DNA of 64,000 nt from Mesorhizobium amorphae (lineage in GTDB: Bacteria; Pseudomonadota; Alphaproteobacteria; Rhizobiales; Rhizobiaceae): assembly GCF_014843845.1 (NCBI RefSeq), contig NZ_JHQS01000007.1, positions 62,001-126,000 on the forward strand, written 5' to 3'. Below the pieces are notes generated by a model that worked only from the letters and a program-made list of their open reading frames with translations, was not told the DNA's origin and made no database searches. A program made the translations under genes and the position numbers. Positions 44,202 through 52,118 of the stretch are shown piece after piece; positions within the stretch are counted from its first letter, which is position 1, and each line of letters opens with the position of its first letter.

Positions 44202-44267
44202 GCCGCATCCCTTCAATCGCCCGATTTCCGGGCGATTGCAAGGCAGTCGGACATGCTGGTGGAACCG

Positions 44268-45713
44268 CTATCGCACCAGGATGTTGCGGAATTGCCACGG
44301 GTCGTTGTGGTCGAGATCCTCTGGGAAAAGCCCCGGGCGATTATCGAGCGGCGTCCAGTCGGTGTAGTAGCCCTTGACCGGCCCGAGATAGGGCGACTGC
44401 ACTTCCAGGCAGCGCTTGTAGTCCATCTCATCGGCCTCGACGATGCCGGCCTCAGGGTTTTCCAGCGCCCAGACCATGCCGGCGAGCACCGCCGACGTGA
44501 CCTGCATGCCGGTGGCGTTCTGATAGGGCGCCAGCTTGCGCGCCTCGGCCAGCGACAGCTGCGAGCCATACCAGTAGGCGTTCTTATCGTGGCCGTAGAG
44601 CAGGACGCCAAGCTCGTCGACGCCGTCGACCAGCTCGTTCTCGTCAAGCACGTGATGCACGGGTTGCGACTTGCCGGCGGCGCCGAACATCTCTTGCAGC
44701 GACAGCACGGCGTCATTGCAGGGATGATAGGCATAGTGGCAGGTCGGGCGGTACTGCACCTTGCCCTTCTTGCCGCGCACGGTGAAGAAATCGGCGATCG
44801 AGATCGCCTCGTTATGCGTCACCAGGAAGCCATATTGCGGGCCGGGCGTCGGGCACCACGAGCGCACGCGCGTGTTGGCGCCGGGCTGCTCCAGATAGAT
44901 GGCGGCCTTGGAGCCGTGCTTGTGCTTCTTACCGTTCTTCGGCATCCATTTTTCATGCGTACCCCAGCCGAGCTCGGCGGGCTGCAAGCCTTCCGAGATG
45001 AAGCCCTCGACCGACCAGGTGTTCCAGAACACGTTCATCGGCTTAGGCTTTTTGGTGCGCTGGGTGTCGCGCTCGGCGATGTGGATGCCCTTGACGCCGG
45101 CCTTCTTCATCAGCCTGGCCCAGCCTTCGCGGTCGTCCTGCACCGGCTCGGGAAATTCGAGGCCGAGATCGGTGGCGAGGTTCAGCAGCGCCTGCTTGAC
45201 GAACCAGGAGACCATGCCGGGATTGGCGCCGCAGGTCGAAATCGCCGTCGCACCGCCGGGCTTCTCATGCTTTTCCCTGATCATCGCTTCGCGCAGCGCA
45301 TAGTTGGTGCGGCTGGCATTGTCGGCCTTGGCATCGAAATAGAAACCGAGCCAGGGTTCCACGACCGTGTCGATGTAGAGCACGCCGAGCTTGCGGCAGA
45401 GCCGCATCAGGTCCACCGAGCCGGTGTCCACCGACAGGTTGACGCAAAAACCCTGGCCACCGCCATTGGTCAGAAGCGGCGTCAAGAGCTTCTTGTAATT
45501 CTTCTCGGTCACCGCCTCCTGGACGAAAGCGATGCCGCGCTCGTCGAGTAGCTTGCGGTCGGTGTCGCGCGGGTCGATGACCGTCATGCGCGACTTGTCG
45601 AACTTGAAATGGCGCTCGATCAGCGGCAGCGTTCCCCGTCCGATCGAGCCGAAGCCGACCATCACGACCGGGCCGGTGATTTCACCGTAAACGGGCCAGT
45701 TTTCATTCGCCAT
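44268..45713 (-). CDS. hss: Homospermidine synthase
   Basis: A 481-residue NAD-dependent enzyme joining two putrescines to make sym-homospermidine, the main triamine of many rhizobia. The dinucleotide motif VGFGSIGRG is near residues 18-26; TVVEPWLGFYFD, then STCGANPGMVSWF and HNEAISIADFF are family signatures. ATG 45713 matches the family start (MANENWPVYGEITGP), with AAGGAG 13 nt upstream. It appears to be a single-gene unit. Confidence 0.94.
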   Translation of the reverse strand: MANENWPVYGEITGPVVMVGFGSIGRGTLPLIERHFKFDKSRMTVIDPRDTDRKLLDERGIAFVQEAVTEKNYKKLLTPLLTNGGGQGFCVNLSVDTGSVDLMRLCRKLGVLYIDTVVEPWLGFYFDAKADNASRTNYALREAMIREKHEKPGGATAISTCGANPGMVSWFVKQALLNLATDLGLEFPEPVQDDREGWARLMKKAGVKGIHIAERDTQRTKKPKPMNVFWNTWSVEGFISEGLQPAELGWGTHEKWMPKNGKKHKHGSKAAIYLEQPGANTRVRSWCPTPGPQYGFLVTHNEAISIADFFTVRGKKGKVQYRPTCHYAYHPCNDAVLSLQEMFGAAGKSQPVHHVLDENELVDGVDELGVLLYGHDKNAYWYGSQLSLAEARKLAPYQNATGMQVTSAVLAGMVWALENPEAGIVEADEMDYKRCLEVQSPYLGPVKGYYTDWTPLDNRPGLFPEDLDHNDPWQFRNILVR

Positions 45714-45828
45714 TTTATCGAACACTCCTTCAGTACATAGACAAAGCCGGGCAAAACACGGGGGCAAAGCCGGGCATTTGCGCCGGACGGCCAAGCGCTA
45801 CACCACAGATCATTGTCATAAACCAGTG

Positions 45829-45862
45829 AAAAGCGCCAACCGCCGGCCAGGCCGGCTTGCGC
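45829..45862 (-). terminator. Candidate terminator after the demethylase-family gene
   Basis: On the minus strand GCGC..GCCGGC..GCCGGC..GGCGC forms a two-part stem followed by four T, directly after the stop at 45869. The stem has unpaired bases, so support is moderate. Confidence 0.5.
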
Positions 45863-45868
45863 ATTTGG

Positions 45869-46801
45869 TTAAGCCATCTTGGCCATGTCGTCGAGGAAGG
45901 CGACCAACCGGTCGCGGTCGGCGGTCAGCCCCTTGTAGTCGAGCTGGGCCTGGTCGAGTTCCTGAAGCTGCGCGGCGAAAGACACACCCAGCGCCTGCCT
46001 GTCGGGATGGCTGGCTAGCACCTTGAGCGGATCGAGATGGATGCGGATGGTGAACAGCACGTCGCGCGAGACGGGCAGCTTCCTGAGCGTCTGCCGCTCG
46101 ACGCGGATGAAGGCGTGGGCGTCGACGTCGCCGTCGGGGAAGCGCGTCGGGCGGCTGGTGGCGCGGTCGATGCGCTCAACGTTGGAGAGTGGATGGTAGA
46201 GAGCGTCGCCTGCCTGGATCGACCAGTTGTAGCGCTCGACCGCCTGACCCTGGAGGCCGTCAAACATGCGGTTGATGAGATCGGCCGGACGCGTGCCCGG
46301 GCCGAAACCCGGCACCGGCGCGTGGATCTGCTGCAGCGGCTTGCCGAACTTTTCGGTGAGCGACCATGACGAGGGAAAGCAAAGCGATCCAGCGACGAGG
46401 CGCCAGCCGCTTTCGTCTCGCCGCATCAGGATCAGGTCTTCCTGGACGAGCAGGGACGCCGCGATGAGCGGCGCGTGTCGAAAGCCTGCATCAAGCCCGT
46501 CAAATTTCCCGGCGCCAACCACCTCGATCCCGTCGCCGGAGCGCCGATAGATGTCAGGATGCTTCGTCAGCAGATGCTCGCCGAGCAGGTCGAGCACTTC
46601 GCGCTGCGCGTCGCGAGTACCGTCTTCCTCGACAAAGACCCTTTCGGGGATTTCCGCATAGAGCCGGCGTTTCTCGGCGAGATGCGGCAGCAGATGTTCG
46701 TCGACCTCGATCCACCGGTCAGGGTCGAGCGGCTTCAGCCCAATGGTGAAGAGTTTGGACGAACCGTCATAGGGCGTATGGGTGGGCTGGCGAGAGGTCA
46801 T
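45869..46801 (-). CDS. DUF3445, heme-dependent oxidative N-demethylase-like protein
   Basis: A 310-residue soluble protein. FTIGLKPLDPDRWIEVD near the start, QEDLILMRRDESGWRLVAGSLCFPSSWSL (about 140-170; only part shown matters: SLCFPSSW) and the later FIRVERQTLRKLP are hallmarks of the HdmA/DUF3445 family, which uses heme to demethylate amines such as dimethylamine. The ATG at 46801 overlaps the TGA of the YciI-like gene (ATGA), so the two are translationally coupled. Substrate is not known here. Confidence 0.85.
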   Translation of the reverse strand: MTSRQPTHTPYDGSSKLFTIGLKPLDPDRWIEVDEHLLPHLAEKRRLYAEIPERVFVEEDGTRDAQREVLDLLGEHLLTKHPDIYRRSGDGIEVVGAGKFDGLDAGFRHAPLIAASLLVQEDLILMRRDESGWRLVAGSLCFPSSWSLTEKFGKPLQQIHAPVPGFGPGTRPADLINRMFDGLQGQAVERYNWSIQAGDALYHPLSNVERIDRATSRPTRFPDGDVDAHAFIRVERQTLRKLPVSRDVLFTIRIHLDPLKVLASHPDRQALGVSFAAQLQELDQAQLDYKGLTADRDRLVAFLDDMAKMA

Positions 46802-47085
46802 GCTTCGTTGAAGGCGTCCAACCCGGCGGCGGTCATCCTCGCGGTGAATTCGGTGACGTCGTAGTCGGCGACACCCGCCTTGGCGAACGGGTCGGCTGCC
46901 AGCCTGGCATCCAGCACATCGCGCGGACCGCGCGCGATGATGACGCCGCCAGTCCTTGGGTTCTTCGGTCCGGACGCGACAAAGATGCCTTCGACGTAGC
47001 AGGCCTTCAGCCATTCGACATGCGCCGGCGCCAATTTGTCGATCTCGGCGAGCGGCACCTTGTAGTTCAGCGAAACGACGAACAT
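46798..47085 (-). CDS. YciI-like protein
   Basis: A 95-residue protein of the YCII-related ferredoxin-like fold. The conserved His sits in LAPAHVEWLKACY (near 18-30), with FVASGPKNPRTGG and the C-terminal DPFAKAGVADYDVTEF. Family members are thought to have hydrolase-like or decyclase activity. It is 18 nt downstream of pabC on the same strand and overlaps the following demethylase-family gene by 4 nt. Confidence 0.9.
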   Translation of the reverse strand: MFVVSLNYKVPLAEIDKLAPAHVEWLKACYVEGIFVASGPKNPRTGGVIIARGPRDVLDARLAADPFAKAGVADYDVTEFTARMTAAGLDAFNEA

Positions 47086-47103
47086 CGCTACCTCCCGCCT
47101 GCG

Positions 47104-47766
47104 TCAGGCCAATCTGGCCGGGATCAGCCCGCGCAGCGAATTGCCGACGTAGATCGCCCTGGCCGATTTCAGATCGTCAAAGCTGTAGATCGCTTCGGCG
47201 GCGCGGCCTTCGTCCAGGAACTCGCCGCGCAATACGCCAGGCAACAGGCCGCAATCGAGGCGGGGCGTCATCAGCACGCCGTCGCCGAAGTCGGCGAAGA
47301 GATTGGTGATCGTGCCCTCGCAGAGTTCACCGCGCTCGTTGGCTAAAAGCACCTCGTCGGCCTGGGTGATGAGATATTCGGCGCGGGCATGGGTGTAGGT
47401 CTGTCGCCGGCTGGTCTTGTGACGCAGCAGTGTATCGCCGGTATCGAGCCGCACCCGCGCTAGTTGCAGCCTCCAGACCTTGTCGGCCGCGAGCGGTTCG
47501 TAAGGCTGCACCGAGGCCGTCGCCTCGCCATTGCGCGCCAGGACAAGGCGGGTGCGCAATGCCGTCTCCTGTCGGCCAACCGTATTCATGAGCACTTCGC
47601 CGACCCGTTGCGGATCGCATGCAAAGCCCAGCTCCGCAGCCGAGCCATAAAGCCGTGCGAGATGGCGATCGAAGCGCAGGAAGCCCGCGCCGGGTTCCCA
47701 GCGCATGGTCTCGATCAGCTCGAAATCGGCGGCGTTCCCGTCGCGAAGCGTGCTTTCAGCAGACAC
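47104..47766 (-). CDS. pabC: Class IV aminotransferase, aminodeoxychorismate lyase-like
   Basis: A 220-residue PLP enzyme converting 4-amino-4-deoxychorismate to p-aminobenzoate and pyruvate in folate synthesis. RFDRHLARLYGSAAELG, the PLP Lys in LLRHKTSRRQTY (near 130) and ELCEGTITNLFADF (near 163-176) are typical. No ATG gives a full-length protein; the best start is GTG 47766 with AGGAG 8 nt upstream, lying inside pabB, so the genes overlap by 52 nt. Context with pabB supports the role. Confidence 0.87.
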   Translation of the reverse strand: MSAESTLRDGNAADFELIETMRWEPGAGFLRFDRHLARLYGSAAELGFACDPQRVGEVLMNTVGRQETALRTRLVLARNGEATASVQPYEPLAADKVWRLQLARVRLDTGDTLLRHKTSRRQTYTHARAEYLITQADEVLLANERGELCEGTITNLFADFGDGVLMTPRLDCGLLPGVLRGEFLDEGRAAEAIYSFDDLKSARAIYVGNSLRGLIPARLA

Positions 47767-48860
47767 TCCCGATACTCCTCTTCGGCCGTGGAATCGAAGA
47801 CGACGCCACCGCCGACATTGTAGACGGCCTCGCCGCTGGAAAAGAGCGAGATGGTGCGGATCGCCACGGAAAAGCGCATCGTGCCGCCGGGCGCGATCCA
47901 GCCGATGGCGCCGCAATAGACGTCGCGCGGCACGCCTTCCAATTCGTGCAGTATCTCCATGGCGCGTATTTTCGGCGCGCCGGTGATCGAGCCGCAGGGA
48001 AACAGCGCCGCCAGGATCTGGCGGATGCCGACATCCGGCAGGAGCTTCGCCCGCACACGGCTCACCATCTGGTGCACCGTCGGATAGGTCTCGATGCGGA
48101 ACAGTTCGGGCACCTCCAGCGTACCGACCTCGCTGATCAGCGAAATGTCGTTGCGCAGGAGGTCGACGATCATCCGGTTCTCGGCCTGGTTCTTCTCGTC
48201 GTTGCGCAGGAACGCCTTGAGCTTGGCGTCCTCGGCCTTGGTCGCACCGCGCGGCGCCGTGCCCTTCATCGGATGCGTCTCGATCATGGCGTCGGCGTCG
48301 ATCTCGAAGAACAGTTCGGGCGAGCGCGACAGCACGATCGGATTGCCGAGCGCAACCAGCGCGCCGTACTTCACCGGCTGGCGCTCGGTCAACGCATTGA
48401 AGGCGGCGAGCGGATCGCCCGACCATTGCGCGTTGACCGGAAAGGTCAGGTTGCCCTGATAGCAGTCGCCCTTGCGGATGTGGTCATGCAGCCGTGCGAA
48501 ACGTCTGGCGTAATCTTCGGCGGACCATGCGGCCCTGGCGTCGAAGATCGGTCCATTGTTGGCCGGCGCAGTGTTTTGCGGCAAGGTCTGCTCGAGCGGG
48601 GCATCGAAGACGCCGAGGCAGACCAGCGGCGCGCGCCGGCCCTCGGGCAGCAGCGGCACCAATTTCGGCTCGAGCAGGTAACCCGCCTCGTAGGAGAAAT
48701 AGCCGGCCAGCCATTTGCCTGCGTCGCTCGCCGCCTGCGCGGCTTCCAGCGCCGGCAGGAAATCGCGCGCTTCATGCGCCGTGATGATTTCGGCCGGATG
48801 GTCGAAGACGAGCTGACGCGCGCTCGCATCATTGCGGAAGATGGCGGAGGGCAGGGACAT
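47715..48860 (-). CDS. pabB: Aminodeoxychorismate synthase component I
   Basis: A 381-residue chorismate-binding enzyme making 4-amino-4-deoxychorismate with a glutamine amidotransferase partner. Conserved segments are KGTAPRGAT, ENRMIVDLLRND, the active-site GSITGAPKIRAMEI (near 305) and GAIGWIAPGG. ATG 48860 (MSLPSAIF) was chosen by family length; 46 further residues upstream look non-coding. It overlaps pabC by 52 nt, and the two form a folate operon with YciI-like and demethylase-like genes downstream. Confidence 0.92.
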   Translation of the reverse strand: MSLPSAIFRNDASARQLVFDHPAEIITAHEARDFLPALEAAQAASDAGKWLAGYFSYEAGYLLEPKLVPLLPEGRRAPLVCLGVFDAPLEQTLPQNTAPANNGPIFDARAAWSAEDYARRFARLHDHIRKGDCYQGNLTFPVNAQWSGDPLAAFNALTERQPVKYGALVALGNPIVLSRSPELFFEIDADAMIETHPMKGTAPRGATKAEDAKLKAFLRNDEKNQAENRMIVDLLRNDISLISEVGTLEVPELFRIETYPTVHQMVSRVRAKLLPDVGIRQILAALFPCGSITGAPKIRAMEILHELEGVPRDVYCGAIGWIAPGGTMRFSVAIRTISLFSSGEAVYNVGGGVVFDSTAEEEYRECLLKARFATGTPPISS

Positions 48861-48968
48861 TGGGGCTCGGATGCTGCGGTCTGTGACGCCAGCGATCGCT
48901 CTATATGGGGGCTCGCCCGCGTGCAATCGAGGGAGCGGCGTCCAAGGACGCAAAGGTTGCACGGCTGC

Positions 48969-49001
48969 AAAAACAATGGCGGCACGGGGCGCCGCCATTG
49001 T
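48969..49001 (-). terminator. Rho-independent terminator after the helix-hairpin-helix gene
   Basis: An 11-bp stem (ACAATGGCGGC / GCCGCCATTGT) with a 7-nt loop, followed on the minus strand by a run of five T overlapping the stem base. It is 21 nt past the stop at 49022. Confidence 0.88.
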
Positions 49002-49021
49002 GGCCCGCAGGCTGAATACGC

Positions 49022-49762
49022 TCAGGTGTTGTTGGCGGTTCCCGCGGTCGGGAAGCGTCGGGCGAATTCATTTTCGTCGCCGGCGGCCAAAAGCTTCGCC
49101 TGGTCGATCCACTGCTCTCGCGCGATACGACCGTCGAAATTCAGCACGTCCTCGATCCGCTTGACGTCGGCTTCCGTCCAGGCGGCGATCTGGGCGTAGC
49201 TTGTGACCCCTAGGCCCTTCAGCAGCTTTTCGTTGACCGGGCCGATGCCGATCAGGCGACGCAGATTATCGGCCTTGCCGGCTGCCGCCTTGGCCGGGGT
49301 AGGGGCTGCTTTCTTCGCCGCGGCTGGCTTTGGCGCAGCAGGCTTCGGTGTAGCAGCCTTGGGGGCGGCGGCTTTCGCTGCCGGCTTTGGCGCGGCTGCC
49401 GACTTGGCAGCGGCGGGTTTCTTGGCCGCAGCAGCGGGCTTGGTGGCAGCGGGCTTAGCGGCGGGCTTGGCGGCGGCGGATTTGGCCGGAGCCGTTGCGG
49501 GTGTCGATATCAGCGCGGCAGGTGCCTGCCCGGCGGCCTTCGCGGTGCCGGATGCGGCGGGCGCTTCGCGCAGCTGGCGCTCGAGATCGGCGCGGGCGCG
49601 GCCACATGCATCCAGCTCGGCACGAAGCTTGTCACGTTCGCCGCGCGTGCGGTCCAGATCGCCGCGCAAACTGTCGAGCTCGCCGCGCAGGCGACCCCAG
49701 AGGAACCAGCCAACCAACACACCTACAACGAACGCTAGGAGCATGTAGAAAAAAGTGCCCAT
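49022..49762 (-). CDS. Membrane-anchored protein with coiled coil, Ala/Lys/Pro linker and helix-hairpin-helix domain
   Basis: A 246-residue protein: one N-terminal membrane helix (FFYMLLAFVVGVLVGWFLWG, residues 4-23), a charged coiled coil (about 24-65, LRGELDSLRGDLDRTRGE), a ~110-residue linker of AAKPAAKPAA-like units, and a C-terminal helix-hairpin-helix domain (DNLRRLIGIGPVNEKLLKGLGV, about 167-188). The C-terminal domain resembles those seen in DUF4332/L21-fusion proteins and could bind nucleic acid or protein. GGAGAGAGACA precedes ATG 49762. Function unknown. Confidence 0.82.
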   Translation of the reverse strand: MGTFFYMLLAFVVGVLVGWFLWGRLRGELDSLRGDLDRTRGERDKLRAELDACGRARADLERQLREAPAASGTAKAAGQAPAALISTPATAPAKSAAAKPAAKPAATKPAAAAKKPAAAKSAAAPKPAAKAAAPKAATPKPAAPKPAAAKKAAPTPAKAAAGKADNLRRLIGIGPVNEKLLKGLGVTSYAQIAAWTEADVKRIEDVLNFDGRIAREQWIDQAKLLAAGDENEFARRFPTAGTANNT

Positions 49763-50135
49763 TGTCTCTCTCCACTCCGATCCGTCTGCCGTGGCCGGAG
49801 TGATGACCTTGGCGCAAGGACCATTCAAAGGTGGTTCCGCGGTTGACGGAACTGCCGGCTTCAATCGAGCTGTCGGCGATCGGGTTTTGCGCACCCATGG
49901 CCAACGGCCGCCATCGCATTCGCCAAGGCGCCACGACCGGCCGAGATTGTCCCCTGGCCTGAGCGGTGCGTCCGGCTGAGCTTGAGGCGGGACGCTATCA
50001 TACGGCCTGCGGAAAGCTAACGGAAAAATTCCACCGAGAGTTGTTCAAGAACAGATATTTAGGACAAGAATAGAACGGTCCCAACATACGCTTCGGCTAA
50101 TCTATTTTGATTAAGCCGAGCTTCGAGACCGCCTG
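49763..50135. other. Intergenic region with one imperfect hairpin
   Basis: A 373-bp gap between two minus-strand genes. It should hold the promoter of the helix-hairpin-helix gene and the end of the pepF transcript. A hairpin TCGGCTAATC / GATTAAGCCGA (50093-50119, one bulge) lies 17 nt past the pepF stop without a T-run. An AT-rich stretch occurs at 50050-50080. No gene could be supported. Confidence 0.5.
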
Positions 50136-51974
50136 TCATTTGTCCAGCGCTTCCAACTCGTCGATCAGGCCGCCGATCACGCTGAGCCCGATCTGCCAGA
50201 AGGCGGGATCGGTGGCGTCGAGGCCGAAGGGCGCCAGAAGCTCGGAATGGTGCTTGGTGCCGCCGGCGCGCAGCATCTCGAAATACTTCTCCTGAAAGCC
50301 GCGCTCGGCATTCTGGTAGACCGCATAGAGCGAGTTCACCAGGCAATCGCCGAAGGCATAGGCATAGACGTAGAAAGGCGAATGGATGAAGTGCGGGATG
50401 TAGGTCCAGAACACTTCGTAGCCATCGCGCAGCTTGATCGCCGGTCCGAGGCTTTCGGCCTGCACCTCCAGCCAGAACTGGCCGAGCCGGTCGGAGGTCA
50501 GTTCGCCGTTCTTGCGCTCGGCATGCACCTTGCGCTCGAACTCGTAGAAGGCGATCTGGCGCACGACCGTGTTGATCATGTCCTCGACCTTCTGGGCGAG
50601 CATGGCCTTGCGCTCACGCCTGTCGGTGGTCTGGTCGAGCAGCGAACGGAAGGTCAGCATCTCGCCGAAGACGGATGCCGTCTCGGCAAGCGTCAGCGGC
50701 GTCGAGGCCATCAGCGCACCCTGGCCGCCGGCCAGCACCTGGTGGACGCCATGGCCAAGTTCGTGCGCCAGCGTCATGACATCGCGGGGCTTGCCCATGT
50801 AGTTGAGCAGCACGTAGGGATGCGCCGACGGCACGGTTGGATGGGCGAAGGCGCCGGGCGACTTGCCTGGCCTTACCGGCGCGTCGATCCAGTTGCGGTC
50901 GAAGAAGGTCCGGGCGATTTCCGCCATGTCGGGCGAAAAGCGCTGATAGGCCGACAGCACCGTGTCCCTGGCGTCGTCCCAGCGGATGACCGCCTGCGGG
51001 GTCTCGGGCAAGGGCGCGTTGCGGTCCCAGTGGTTCATCACCTCCATGCCCAGCCAGCGCGCCTTCATCGCATAGTAGCGGTGCGACAGGCGCGGATAGG
51101 CCTCGCGTACGGCTAAAGCCAGCGCGTCGACGACGCTGCGCTCGACGCGGTTGGCGAGATGGCGTGAATCGGCGATGTCCTCGAAGCCACGCCAGCGGTC
51201 GGAAATCTCCTTGTCCTTGGCCAGCGTGTTGGTGATCAGGGTGAAGGTGCGCAAATTCTTGCGGAAGGTGGCGGCCAGCGCTTCGGAAGCCTGGCGCCGC
51301 ACCTCGCCGTCGGCATCCTGCAGGCGGTTCAGCGCCGGCTCCAGCGCCAGTTCCTCGCCGTCGACGTCAAAGCGCAGATCCGTCATCGTCTCGTCGAACA
51401 GCCGGTTCCAGGCGCCGCGCCCGGTGATCGACTTTTCGTGGAAGAGCTGCTCGACCCGGTCTTCGAGCTGGAATGGCTTGTCCTTGCGCAGGTCGAGCAC
51501 CCAGGGCCGGTAATGGGCGAAGCCAGCGTCGGCTGCGAGCGCGCTCTCGATCACGGCATCGTCGATCAGGTTCAATTCGAGCGCGAAGAACAGAAGATGC
51601 GCGCTGGCGTCGGTCATCTTCTCCTGGATATCGCCATAGAGCTTGGCGCGCTGCGGATCGGCCGTGTTGCCGGCATAGACCAGCCCGGCATAGGAGACGA
51701 TGCGGCCGATCAGTTCCTCCAGTGCCTCATAGGTGCGCAGCGCTTCGCCCAGCCTGCCGGCGCTGCCGCGCTCGGCCTCGGCGGCCAGCGTTCCCTTCCA
51801 GCGGCTCTCGAAGGCGGTGGCATCGCTTGCGGCGCTCGCAATGTCGCGCTTCAGTTCGGGAGCCTCCATGCCGGAGTAGAGATCGGCGAGGTTCCATTCC
51901 GGCAGATCGCCCAACTCGGACGCGCCGTGACCGATTGCTGGCGCCGCAAGCCGCCGATCGAACATCATGCGCAT
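50136..51974 (-). CDS. pepF: M3 family oligoendopeptidase F
   Basis: A 612-residue zinc metallopeptidase degrading oligopeptides in the cytoplasm. The zinc site HExxH is in TLAHELGHGVHQ (near residue 393) with the third ligand in AETASVFGEML about 25 residues later. FFALELNLIDD and YIPHFIHSPFYVYAYAFG are typical of PepF. ATG 51974 follows GGAAGG by 8 nt; a TTG two codons earlier is too close to the ribosome site. Confidence 0.94.
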   Translation of the reverse strand: MRMMFDRRLAAPAIGHGASELGDLPEWNLADLYSGMEAPELKRDIASAASDATAFESRWKGTLAAEAERGSAGRLGEALRTYEALEELIGRIVSYAGLVYAGNTADPQRAKLYGDIQEKMTDASAHLLFFALELNLIDDAVIESALAADAGFAHYRPWVLDLRKDKPFQLEDRVEQLFHEKSITGRGAWNRLFDETMTDLRFDVDGEELALEPALNRLQDADGEVRRQASEALAATFRKNLRTFTLITNTLAKDKEISDRWRGFEDIADSRHLANRVERSVVDALALAVREAYPRLSHRYYAMKARWLGMEVMNHWDRNAPLPETPQAVIRWDDARDTVLSAYQRFSPDMAEIARTFFDRNWIDAPVRPGKSPGAFAHPTVPSAHPYVLLNYMGKPRDVMTLAHELGHGVHQVLAGGQGALMASTPLTLAETASVFGEMLTFRSLLDQTTDRRERKAMLAQKVEDMINTVVRQIAFYEFERKVHAERKNGELTSDRLGQFWLEVQAESLGPAIKLRDGYEVFWTYIPHFIHSPFYVYAYAFGDCLVNSLYAVYQNAERGFQEKYFEMLRAGGTKHHSELLAPFGLDATDPAFWQIGLSVIGGLIDELEALDK

Positions 51975-52118
51975 CAACAATACCTTCCGGAATCAAGGGG
52001 AAAGGAGAAGCCGGTCAAATCCTAAGGAATTCGTTCACCGGGTTTTTTGAAACCTTGTTTAGAACCCTGTGCCAAGATGATCCATGGGGAATTTCTCAGG
52101 CGGGCATGCAAGACAGTC

